Source: Marinospirillum sp. (lineage in GTDB: Bacteria > Pseudomonadota > Gammaproteobacteria > Pseudomonadales > Halomonadaceae). Taken from it: 6,874 nt of DNA. The notes under the pieces were generated by a model. It did no database searches and was not told the DNA's origin. It saw nothing but the letters and a program-made list of their open reading frames with translations. This document shows, piece after piece, positions 1 through 5,781 of this stretch. Location: positions 1 through 6,874 of the forward strand of contig SKHR01000234.1 in the NCBI GenBank assembly GCA_007116865.1. Direction: 5' to 3'. Made by a program: the position numbers and the translations under genes. Numbering within the stretch: position 1 is the stretch's first letter; each line of letters starts with the position of its first letter.

Positions 1-419
1 CTCGTCAGCCGGTGGTCACCCAGTTGAAAGGAAAAATTGACCTGGCCTTGGCAATGACGTTAAAAGACATTGAGGCTCAGTTGGCTCAACTGTTTTACCC
101 CGGTTTTATTTGGGATGCGGGTGAGCATTTGCAGGATTATCCGCGTTATATGCAAGCGATTGATTTTCGATTGGAAAAAGCCCGTCGAGATCGCTTTAAA
201 GATCAGCAGTTGGCGCAAACGCTGCGTGCCAGTATGGAAAAATGGCAGGCTCGTTATCAGCCGTTGAAGGAGGCAGGGCAAGTCACACCTGCCTTGTGGC
301 AGTATCGTTGGCTGATTGAAGAATTGCGGGTTTCACTTTTTGCACAGCAGTTAGGCACACGGGTCAAGGTTTCTGAGCGGCGCTTGGAAGACACTTGGCA
401 ACAGCTGATTTCGCATTAG
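1..419 (+). CDS. hrpA: ATP-dependent RNA helicase HrpA, C-terminal end (5' truncated by window)
   Basis: This is the last ~138 codons of a DEAH-box RNA helicase of the HrpA family, which acts in the cytoplasm on RNA and stalled ribosomes. The reading frame is open to the left edge (first whole codon at 3), so the GTG at 12 is an internal Val rather than a start. The visible part lies in the HrpA-specific C-terminal region (DUF3418), not in the helicase core. Recognisable stretches are FYPGFIWDAGEHLQDYPRY, the basic segment RLEKARRDR, QYRWLIEELRVSLFAQQLGT and the terminal VSERRLEDTW. The FAQQLGT...(V/I)S(E/D)(K/R)R(L/I) ending is the usual end of HrpA proteins, so the C-terminus looks complete (TAG at 417-419). 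The ATPase motifs lie outside the window. Identification rests on recalled family sequence and is fairly secure. Confidence 0.88.
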   Translation, partial: RQPVVTQLKGKIDLALAMTLKDIEAQLAQLFYPGFIWDAGEHLQDYPRYMQAIDFRLEKARRDRFKDQQLAQTLRASMEKWQARYQPLKEAGQVTPALWQYRWLIEELRVSLFAQQLGTRVKVSERRLEDTWQQLISH

Positions 420-450
420 CCCATGGCGGGGGTGTTTCCTTTCATGTCGC

Positions 451-477
451 GGGCGTGGGATAATCGCCCTTTTATTT
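451..477 (+). terminator. Probable Rho-independent terminator of hrpA
   Basis: GGGCG (451-455) pairs with CGCCC (465-469) to give a 5-bp, all-GC stem with a 9-nt loop, followed at once by the U-rich run TTTTATTT (470-477). It lies 31 bp after the hrpA stop codon, where a terminator is expected. The stem is short and the loop large, so termination may be partial. The loop is also a promoter-like sequence (see the separate entry). Confidence 0.55.
456..464 (+). promoter_or_regulatory. Candidate extended -10 promoter element for the hydrolase-KASIII-mlaA unit
   Basis: TGGGATAAT fits the extended -10 pattern TGN-TATAAT, with 5 of 6 matches in the hexamer GATAAT (459-464). Transcription would start near 471, giving a leader of roughly 55 nt before the ATG at 527. 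The -35 region is poor: TTTCCT at 435-440 lies 18 bp upstream and matches 3 of 6. A poor -35 is tolerated in extended -10 promoters. This is the best promoter candidate before the three-gene unit, but it rests on sequence match alone. Confidence 0.4.
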
Positions 478-490
478 GAGCAATCCGACC

Positions 491-506
491 GCCTGAGTTG
501 TCAGGC
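491..506 (+). promoter_or_regulatory. Perfect 6-bp hairpin in the leader, just before the ribosome-binding site
   Basis: GCCTGA (491-496) and TCAGGC (501-506) are exact reverse complements with a GTTG tetraloop. There is no U-run after the hairpin, so it is not an intrinsic terminator. It ends 5 bases before GGAG (511-514) and 10 bases before AAGGA (517-521), the ribosome-binding site for the ATG at 527. It would fold in the leader RNA and could protect the 5' end or affect ribosome access. The role is inferred. Confidence 0.4.
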
Positions 507-526
507 ACATGGAGTTAAGGACAAGC

Positions 527-1501
527 ATGGTAACAACGGCCCTTCCAGTGATCGAAGAGCGCTTTAATCTGGCCGTGACGGATCAACAGCATGCCCACTT
601 GATCCGTTTGTACTGTCCCGGTGAGCATCGTGGCGCGATTTTCATGATGCATGGATTGATGCAGGATGCGCAGTGTTTTTATGAGGCCGCCAGTCGTACG
701 GGCCTGGCCTGTGTTTTGGCGCGGGCAGGTTATGACGTTTATTTGGGTGAATTACGCGGACGGCGCTTGGAAGGTCGCATATTAAAGCGCCAGGGATTTA
801 CTCTGGATCAGGCGATCAATAACGATATGAAACGCCTGGTCACCGCCATGCAAAAACGTGCCGCTGGACTGCCACAGATCTGGATTGGCCAGGGTTTGGG
901 CTCCTTGCTTCAGGTGTGCTTTTTGGCACGCAATCCAACGGCGCTGAGTCCTTTGGCCGGCATGGTGCACTTCAGTCCTTTTCGACGCCTGATCGTTGAG
1001 TCGCGGCGCAAACACTGGTGGTTTGCCGGGTTATATGCCGGACTGCTCAAGCGGGTTTCACGCCTGCTGGGTTATGTGCCAGGCCAGCTTTTAGGTCAGG
1101 GCTACAGTAATGAAAGCCTGCCGCTGCTAAAAGGCCTGCTGGCCTGGCAAGCGGGTGAGTGGTGCGCTGAAGACGGATTTAGCTATGCTCAGGCGGTGGC
1201 TGACATTGACTGGCCGCCGGCGCTGTATTTTGCCAGCCTTTATCCCAGTTGGCGCGTGAGCGAAGCAGATGCTCGCGCATTTATGTTTGATTTAGGTGAT
1301 CACAATGGCCGCCTGGTTAAACTGGGCCAGTCGGCAGGCAACCAGAAGAATTATAAATCGGACCGCTTGTGTCTCGACCAGGATGCTGAAGGGGACTACT
1401 ACCCCCTGATGTTACAGTGGATCGAGCAGCAACTGGCTCAAGCGCAAATTCAGGCCGGTGTGGCCAATGACTCAACTCTATCGCAGGCTTCAAATGACTA
1501 A
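527..1501 (+). CDS. Alpha/beta-hydrolase-fold protein with degenerate catalytic triad
   Basis: This 324-residue protein has the layout of an alpha/beta hydrolase. Its parts are a strand plus oxyanion-hole segment FMMHGLMQDA (residues 39-48), a nucleophile-elbow region WIGQGLGSLLQ (119-129), a cap region rich in aromatic and basic residues (about 152-215), and a C-terminal helix LMLQWIEQQL typical of the fold's end. The elbow reads G-Q-G-L-G, so Gly123 (GGT, 893-895) sits where Ser is expected in GxSxG. The usual late Gly-His-x-Asp segment is also not visible: the matching stretch is NYKSDRLCLDQDA (275-287). No signal peptide or clear membrane span is present. ATG 527 is chosen over the in-frame ATG at 509 because AAGGA sits 5 bases before it. 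The gene overlaps the next by 8 bp (ATGACTAA), implying translational coupling to the KAS III. I infer a non-hydrolytic acyl-binding or regulatory role, or unusual chemistry. No specific substrate can be named. Confidence 0.75.
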   Translation: MVTTALPVIEERFNLAVTDQQHAHLIRLYCPGEHRGAIFMMHGLMQDAQCFYEAASRTGLACVLARAGYDVYLGELRGRRLEGRILKRQGFTLDQAINNDMKRLVTAMQKRAAGLPQIWIGQGLGSLLQVCFLARNPTALSPLAGMVHFSPFRRLIVESRRKHWWFAGLYAGLLKRVSRLLGYVPGQLLGQGYSNESLPLLKGLLAWQAGEWCAEDGFSYAQAVADIDWPPALYFASLYPSWRVSEADARAFMFDLGDHNGRLVKLGQSAGNQKNYKSDRLCLDQDAEGDYYPLMLQWIEQQLAQAQIQAGVANDSTLSQASND

Positions 1502-2621
1502 TGTACTGATCACGGGCACCGGCCTCTACACTCCAGCACACAGCATCAGCAATGAAGAACTGGTCACCGCATTTAATCAATGGGCTGAGAACTGGAATCT
1601 GCAACAGGCCGCAGCGATTGCCGCAGGGCAGGTAGAGCCCAAGCCGCTATCCAGTGTGGCTTTTATTGAAAAAGCGTCGGGGATCAAAAGCCGGTTTGTG
1701 ATGGATAAAGCAGGAGTTTTGGACCCTCAGCGCATGAAGCCCTTTTTGCCAGAAAGGTCTAATGATGAGCCCAGTATTCAAGCAGAAATGGCGGTTGTGG
1801 CCGCTCAGGAGGCATTACAGCAAGCTGGAGTGGCCGCTCATGAGGTGGATCTGATCATTCTGGCCTGCTCCAACCCTCAGCGTGCTTATCCGGCGGTGGC
1901 CATCGAAGTTCAACAGTTATTGGGGGCCGGTGGCTTTGCCTATGATATGAATGTCGCCTGTTCCAGTGCCACTTTTGGCATGCAGGCGGGCATCAGTGCG
2001 ATCCAAACCGGGCAGGCGCGACGAGTTTTGATGGTGAACCCGGAAATCTGTACCGCTCATTTGAACTTCTGTGACCGGGATAGCCACTTTATTTTTGGGG
2101 ATGCCTGTACCGCTGTGCTGTTGGAAGAAGCCAGTTTAGCCAAGCAGCCCAGCCAGAGTTATGAAGTGTTTGCCGCAAAGCTGGTCACTCAGTTTTCCAA
2201 TAATATTCGCAACAACGCTGGTTTTTTGAATCGCTGCGATGAGTCAGGTGTCGGCGCTGTTGATAAGCTGTTTGTGCAGGAAGGCCGCAAGGTGTTCAAG
2301 GATGTCTGTCCGATGGTGGCAGAGTTGATTTTAAATACGCTGAATCAGGCTCAGGTGCCTGCGGGTGATGTGACGCGCTTGTGGTTGCATCAGGCGAATT
2401 TAAATATGAATCAGCTGATTGCACGCAAGGTACTGGGGCGTGATGCTACGGATCAAGAGGCCCCGGTGATTCTGGATCGCTACGCAAATACCAGTTCAGC
2501 CGGTTCAGTGATCGCTTTTCATCTCTACCGGGATGACCTGCAAGCGGGTGATGTCGGTGTGCTCTGCTCCTTTGGCGCTGGTTATTCTGCCGGGTGTTTG
2601 CTGCTTCGTAAGCAGGGTTAA
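1494..2621 (+). CDS. 3-oxoacyl-ACP synthase III, long-form FabH-like (KAS III)
   Basis: This is a thiolase-fold condensing enzyme of the KAS III type, which joins an acyl-CoA primer to malonyl-ACP in the cytoplasm. In the 375-residue form the Cys-His-Asn triad is complete: Cys156 in NVACSSATFG, His299 in WLHQANLNMNQ and Asn332 in RYANTSSAG. The C-terminal glycine loop CSFGAGYSAG (358-367) is also present. It is longer than E. coli FabH (317 residues), with most of the extra length before the active Cys (about residues 40-95, including EKASGIKSRFVMDKAG). That matches the gammaproteobacterial long form. From memory, PA3286 of P. aeruginosa belongs to a related group and uses octanoyl-CoA, so a medium-chain primer is plausible but inferred. 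The start at 1494 begins MTNVLITGTG, the usual KAS III N-terminus. In-frame ATGs at 1458 and 1467 would add an unrelated tail. A weak AGG (1485-1487) precedes it, and the 8-bp overlap with the hydrolase gene suggests coupling. Confidence 0.88.
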   Translation: MTNVLITGTGLYTPAHSISNEELVTAFNQWAENWNLQQAAAIAAGQVEPKPLSSVAFIEKASGIKSRFVMDKAGVLDPQRMKPFLPERSNDEPSIQAEMAVVAAQEALQQAGVAAHEVDLIILACSNPQRAYPAVAIEVQQLLGAGGFAYDMNVACSSATFGMQAGISAIQTGQARRVLMVNPEICTAHLNFCDRDSHFIFGDACTAVLLEEASLAKQPSQSYEVFAAKLVTQFSNNIRNNAGFLNRCDESGVGAVDKLFVQEGRKVFKDVCPMVAELILNTLNQAQVPAGDVTRLWLHQANLNMNQLIARKVLGRDATDQEAPVILDRYANTSSAGSVIAFHLYRDDLQAGDVGVLCSFGAGYSAGCLLLRKQG

Positions 2622-2627
2622 GCGGAC

Positions 2628-3422
2628 GTGCTTTGCCTGCAAAAAAGCCTGTGGATTGGCTTTTTGTGTGTCTTGCTGGGACTGGGTGGCTGTAGCAGTC
2701 AGCCTCGCCAGGCAGAAGCCCCCGTTGCACTGGATTCCGAGCAGTCGACCCGGGTGGCTCACCCGCAAGACCCCTTTGAAAGCTGGAATCGTCGCGTTTT
2801 TGCCTTCAATGAAGTGGCGGATCGGTATTTTATGAAACCGGTTGCACGGGGTTATCGAGCGATCACTCCGCGTTTTGTGCGGACGGGTGTGGGCAATTTC
2901 TTTTTTAACCTCCGTGAGATCCCTCACAGTGTCAATAACTTGCTGCAGGGCAAGCCGGGGCAGGCGGGTGTTGATCTGGGCCGCTTTACGGTCAATAGCA
3001 CCCTAGGGCTTTTAGGGGTGCTGGATGTGGCTACACCACTGGGTCTCTCGCCCAGTCATGAGGATTTTGGTCAAACCTTGAATGTTTGGGGTGTGCCGCA
3101 GGGGCCTTATATCGTTTGGCCTTTTTTGGGCGGCCAAACATTGACCCACACCCTGGCTTTGCCGGTGGAGTATCATTTAACGCCTTTGCGAGCGCTGGAT
3201 GATCAAACCACTCGTTATGCCCTGGCAGGGCTTTACGTGGTGCACTTGCGTCATGAAGTGCTGGATTTTGAGAAGCTGATTTCTGGCGATCGTTACCACT
3301 TTATCCGTGATGTCTATTTGCAACGGCGAACGCATTTGATCAATGACGGACGTATGGATGAAGACCCTTTTTTAGATGATGATTTCAGTGATTTTGACTT
3401 TGATGATGCCTTTGCAGACTGA
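2628..3422 (+). CDS. mlaA: Outer-membrane phospholipid-asymmetry lipoprotein MlaA (VacJ)
   Basis: MlaA is an outer-membrane lipoprotein that removes misplaced phospholipids from the outer leaflet and passes them to periplasmic MlaC and the MlaFEDB importer. The 264-residue protein begins with a lipoprotein signal (hydrophobic residues 8-19, lipobox LGGC, Cys22). Ser follows the Cys, which does not signal inner-membrane retention. Family motifs run in order: DPFESWNRRVFAFNE (48-62), KPVARGYRAITP (70-81), NFFFNL (90-95), VNNLLQGK (102-109), GRFTVNSTLGLLGVLDVA (118-135), EDFGQTLNVWGVPQGPYIV (145-163) and PFLGG (165-169). The only reasonable start is GTG 2628: the frame is closed by TAA at 2619-2621, which is also the KAS III stop, and there is no ATG before the lipobox. 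The gap to the KAS III gene is 6 bp, so they are probably cotranscribed. The C-terminus (243-264) is an unusual Asp/Phe-rich acidic tail. No other mla genes lie in the window. Confidence 0.93.
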   Translation: MLCLQKSLWIGFLCVLLGLGGCSSQPRQAEAPVALDSEQSTRVAHPQDPFESWNRRVFAFNEVADRYFMKPVARGYRAITPRFVRTGVGNFFFNLREIPHSVNNLLQGKPGQAGVDLGRFTVNSTLGLLGVLDVATPLGLSPSHEDFGQTLNVWGVPQGPYIVWPFLGGQTLTHTLALPVEYHLTPLRALDDQTTRYALAGLYVVHLRHEVLDFEKLISGDRYHFIRDVYLQRRTHLINDGRMDEDPFLDDDFSDFDFDDAFAD

Positions 3423-3448
3423 GGCGAAAAGTCACTCGACTTTCGCCT
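3422..3448 (+). terminator. Hairpin at the mlaA stop codon, without a U-run
   Basis: AGGCGAAAAGTC (3422-3433) and GACTTTCGCCT (3438-3448) form an 11-bp stem with one bulged A and an ACTC loop. It starts on the last base of the mlaA stop codon. The following bases (GACTTGCC) are not U-rich, so it is not a classic intrinsic terminator. It may be a weak terminator, a 3'-end stabiliser, or a block limiting read-through into the phosphatase gene 75 bp further on. Confidence 0.4.
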
Positions 3449-3523
3449 GACTTGCCTTCGTACTTAACTCAGTCTAACGTGTGATCATGAACGGTCAAAA
3501 GCCTGAAATAAATAAGGTGTATT

Positions 3524-4321
3524 ATGGAGCCTGAGAGGGCTGCTCTTTCGGCTGAGCAAGAGAAAATTGCTCAACTGGAGCAGGAAAATGCGGACCTTAA
3601 AACCGCCTTGGCTCTATTGCGCCAAGATCAGCAGGCCGGTTGCCTGGTGCAACAGAGCCTCTTGCCTGAAAACCCCAGTCAGCTCAATGGTTGGCACTTC
3701 GACTATTGGGTGCGCCCTTCGCTTTATTTGTCGGGTGACTTTGTGGATGCCTGGGCACCTTGCAAGGATAAAGTTCTTTTCTACTTGGCCGATGTTTCTG
3801 GGCATGGGGCCTCGTCAGCGTTTGTGACCATACTCCTCAAATACCTGTTGGTGCGCTATGCTGAACAGTATGGCTGTAGCCCAGCGGCTTTGTGTCGTCA
3901 GGTCAATCAAAGTCTGCTGAAAATAGGTTTGGAAAAGCATCTGACCCTGGTTTTAGGCTGTGTCGATGCCAAAGCACAAACCCTGACCTATACCCTGGCA
4001 GCGCATTTGCCGGCCCCGTTGGTGGTCGATGCGCAGGGACAGGTCAGCGAGCTGACTGGGAAGGGTATGCCGATCGGCCTCTTTCCTGATGCAGCCTACC
4101 AGGAGTACACTTGCGCTTTTAGTCAGCAGGCACGACTTTGCGTCGCCAGTGATGGTGTATTGGAGTTGTTATCAGGACAAGGGCTGGAAGCCCGCCAACA
4201 GGAATGGCATCGTCTGGTTGAGAAAACCAGAGGCGAAATCACGGCACTGCGTAGTCAGCTGCCCCCTGAGTCTGGCCGTTGGCCGGATGATGTGACCTTG
4301 ATGACATTGACTGGTTGTTGA
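3524..4321 (+). CDS. PP2C/SpoIIE-family serine/threonine phosphatase, RssB-like without receiver domain
   Basis: This 265-residue cytoplasmic protein has an N-terminal charged, heptad-like helix (about 10-36) and then a SpoIIE/PP2C phosphatase domain (about 40-263). Metal-binding motifs are all present: LSGDFVDAW (Asp72), ADVSGHG (Asp90, Gly93), ASDGVLEL (Asp210) and PDDVTLM (Asp255/256). It is therefore probably active on phosphoserine or phosphothreonine. The Q-x-x-LLP segment (43-48) is the usual linker between a sensor or receiver domain and a SpoIIE phosphatase. Here nothing precedes the linker helix: only 101 bp separate this gene from mlaA, and they encode no receiver. The start is ATG 3524 with AAGG (3514-3517) 6 bases upstream. 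The STAS gene follows after one base and is the likely substrate, as in SpoIIE/SpoIIAA-type partner switching. From memory, the Pseudomonas gene in this neighbourhood is rssB, which has an N-terminal receiver. That comparison is the basis for 'RssB-like', and the substrate is inferred. Confidence 0.85.
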   Translation: MEPERAALSAEQEKIAQLEQENADLKTALALLRQDQQAGCLVQQSLLPENPSQLNGWHFDYWVRPSLYLSGDFVDAWAPCKDKVLFYLADVSGHGASSAFVTILLKYLLVRYAEQYGCSPAALCRQVNQSLLKIGLEKHLTLVLGCVDAKAQTLTYTLAAHLPAPLVVDAQGQVSELTGKGMPIGLFPDAAYQEYTCAFSQQARLCVASDGVLELLSGQGLEARQQEWHRLVEKTRGEITALRSQLPPESGRWPDDVTLMTLTGC

Positions 4322-4322
4322 T

Positions 4323-4817
4323 ATGCAAACAGGAAAACTGCTGTCCGCCAAGACAGATCATGCCTATCTGTTAAAGCTGATGGGCGATGTACGCCTGACA
4401 CTCTGCTGTACACTCGATAAGCTGCTGGAAAACATCTTTGTCGATCAGTCCACCACATCAATCGTGATTGATCTGTCTGAAGCGGACAACCTCGATAGCA
4501 CCACCCTTGGCCTGCTGGCCAAAATTGCGATCAAAGCATCCGTCATGGGGCTGGCTCAGCCCAGTATTATTTCACCCAACCCGGATATCACCCTGCTGTT
4601 GGAGTCGATGGGATTTCGTGACTATTTTGTGATCACACCACAGCCTTTGACACGCCAGGAAGAACTGAAAGAAGTGCCTCAGCTGGCGGGAAGCGAAGCC
4701 CATGTGCGCGCCCAGGTGCTGGATGCCCACCGTACCTTGATGGCTATGAACGAGTCCAATCGCCAGGCTTTCAAGAGTGTGGTACAGGCGTTGGAAGACT
4801 GCCCACACCCCTGTTGA
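4323..4817 (+). CDS. STAS-domain anti-sigma factor antagonist-type protein (RssC-like)
   Basis: This is a 164-residue cytoplasmic protein with a STAS domain at about 1-105, of the SpoIIAA/RsbV type. Such proteins bind an anti-sigma factor/kinase when unphosphorylated and release it when phosphorylated. The core strand-loop-helix reads IVIDLSEADNLDSTTLGLL (47-65). Ser59 in D-S-T-T-L matches the phosphorylated Ser58 of SpoIIAA, with Thr60 and Thr61 beside it. The spacing to the preceding stop is one base (TGATATG) and there is no clear ribosome-binding site of its own, so translation probably depends on the phosphatase gene. After the STAS core there is a ~55-residue extension (about 108-164) with a predicted helix (HVRAQVLDAHRTLMAMNESN) and a Cys-containing end (CPHPC). 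From memory, similar extensions occur in the Pseudomonas neighbour of rssB. Its kinase or sigma-factor partner is not in the window. Confidence 0.85.
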   Translation: MQTGKLLSAKTDHAYLLKLMGDVRLTLCCTLDKLLENIFVDQSTTSIVIDLSEADNLDSTTLGLLAKIAIKASVMGLAQPSIISPNPDITLLLESMGFRDYFVITPQPLTRQEELKEVPQLAGSEAHVRAQVLDAHRTLMAMNESNRQAFKSVVQALEDCPHPC

Positions 4818-4822
4818 TCGTT

Positions 4823-4848
4823 GTTTGATCAGAGTGGCATGATCAAGC
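4823..4848. terminator. Hairpin between the convergent STAS and tal genes
   Basis: TTGATCA (4825-4831) pairs with TGATCAA (4840-4846) around an 8-nt loop. A T-G wobble and a G-C pair extend the stem to 4823-4848. It spans the 25-bp gap between convergent stop codons, and one arm contains the tal stop codon (4843-4845). Neither strand has a U-run after the stem. A further TTGATC at 4814-4819 could compete for pairing. It may be a bidirectional weak terminator or an end-stabilising hairpin. Confidence 0.35.
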
Positions 4849-5781
4849 CTGCTGAATAGCCGCTTCGAGTGAGTCCAGATCAAGGATGAAACGGCGAATT
4901 CCTTCCCCTAGTTTTTCACTGGCCATGGCGTCTTCATTCAGATTCAATCGGAACGCGGCTTCATTGATTGGCGCGGGTAGTGTGATTTGTGTTTCCTCAG
5001 GCTGCAAGACACGCTCAAGTGAGCCCTGATCAGCAGCCAGAGATGCCAGCAGTGAGGGCGCAATGGTGAGTCGGTCACACCCTGCCAGGGACTCAATTTC
5101 CTGTTGATTTCGAAAGCTGGCCCCCATCACCAGGGTCGGGTAGTGGTGCTGTTTGTAGTAGGCGTAAATGCGTTTGACTGACTGCACTCCGGGGTCTTTT
5201 TCACCACTGAAGTCAGCCTCAGGCTGCTGGGCACGATACCAGTCCAGAATACGCCCAACAAAAGGGGAGATCAGAGTGACCCCTGCATCGGCGCAGGCCT
5301 GGGCCTGAGCAAAGCCAAACAGCAGGGTCAGGTTGCAGCGGATGCCCTGTTTTTCCAGGTGTTCGGCTGCGCGGATGCCTTCCCAGGTGGCGGCCAGTTT
5401 GATCAGCAGGCGCTGAGCATCACCGCCTGCCTGTGCCACCTGATCAACCAGGCCCTGTGCGCGAGCAATGCTGGCCTGGGTGTCAAATGAAGTGCGGGCA
5501 TCAACTTCAACCGACACATAACCCGGCACTTGAGCGAGCAGTTGTGCGGCAACTCGTGCGGCAAAGCAGTCATACACCGCCAGGCCAGTGTGCTGAGCTG
5601 CCTGTCTGGCCTCGCTAAGCAGCGGCAAGTAATGCGGCAGTTGAGTCGCCTGTAGCAGCAGTGAGGGGTTGGTGGTGGCGTCTTCTGGCTGGTATTGAGC
5701 GATGGCTTCAAGATCGCCGGTATCAGCAACCACCACGGTCATTTGGCGTAGTTGTTCAAGTTTATTGGTCGGGGTGTTCAT
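4843..5781 (-). CDS. tal: Transaldolase (TalB-like)
   Basis: Transaldolase moves a dihydroxyacetone unit from sedoheptulose 7-phosphate to glyceraldehyde 3-phosphate, giving erythrose 4-phosphate and fructose 6-phosphate in the non-oxidative pentose phosphate pathway (cytoplasm). The 312-residue protein is close to E. coli TalB (317 residues) and keeps the active site. Asp20 lies in VVADTGD, followed by DATTNPSLLL (34-43). Glu92 lies in SVEVDAR. Lys128 in LLIKLAATWEGI is the Schiff-base lysine (TalB Lys132). NLTLLF covers 150-155, SPFVGRILDWY covers 172-182 (phosphate-binding Arg177), and MGASFRN covers 219-225. ATG 5781 has GGAG (5790-5793) 8 bases upstream. It overlaps the dusA stop in an ATGA arrangement, so it is translated from the dusA-tal message. 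It ends head-on with the STAS gene. I see no truncation or missing key residue. Confidence 0.96.
   Translation of the reverse strand: MNTPTNKLEQLRQMTVVVADTGDLEAIAQYQPEDATTNPSLLLQATQLPHYLPLLSEARQAAQHTGLAVYDCFAARVAAQLLAQVPGYVSVEVDARTSFDTQASIARAQGLVDQVAQAGGDAQRLLIKLAATWEGIRAAEHLEKQGIRCNLTLLFGFAQAQACADAGVTLISPFVGRILDWYRAQQPEADFSGEKDPGVQSVKRIYAYYKQHHYPTLVMGASFRNQQEIESLAGCDRLTIAPSLLASLAADQGSLERVLQPEETQITLPAPINEAAFRLNLNEDAMASEKLGEGIRRFILDLDSLEAAIQQA

Noticed and set aside
509..526. Upstream in-frame ATG at 509 as start of the hydrolase-fold gene
   Set aside because: It has no ribosome-binding site and follows the leader hairpin directly, while ATG 527 has AAGGA at good spacing.
1458..1493. Earlier starts (1458, 1467) for the KAS III gene
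   Set aside because: They add residues unrelated to the family N-terminus. MTNVLITGTG at 1494 matches the expected beginning.
2505..2927. Long open frame on the - strand across the KAS III/mlaA junction
   Set aside because: It lies opposite two well-supported genes, with no recognisable motif or ribosome-binding site.
3452..3480. Possible sigma-70 promoter before the phosphatase gene (TTGCCT, 17 bp, TAACGT)
   Set aside because: Only 4/6 and 3/6 matches, which is expected by chance in a region of this size. A separate promoter here is plausible but not supported.
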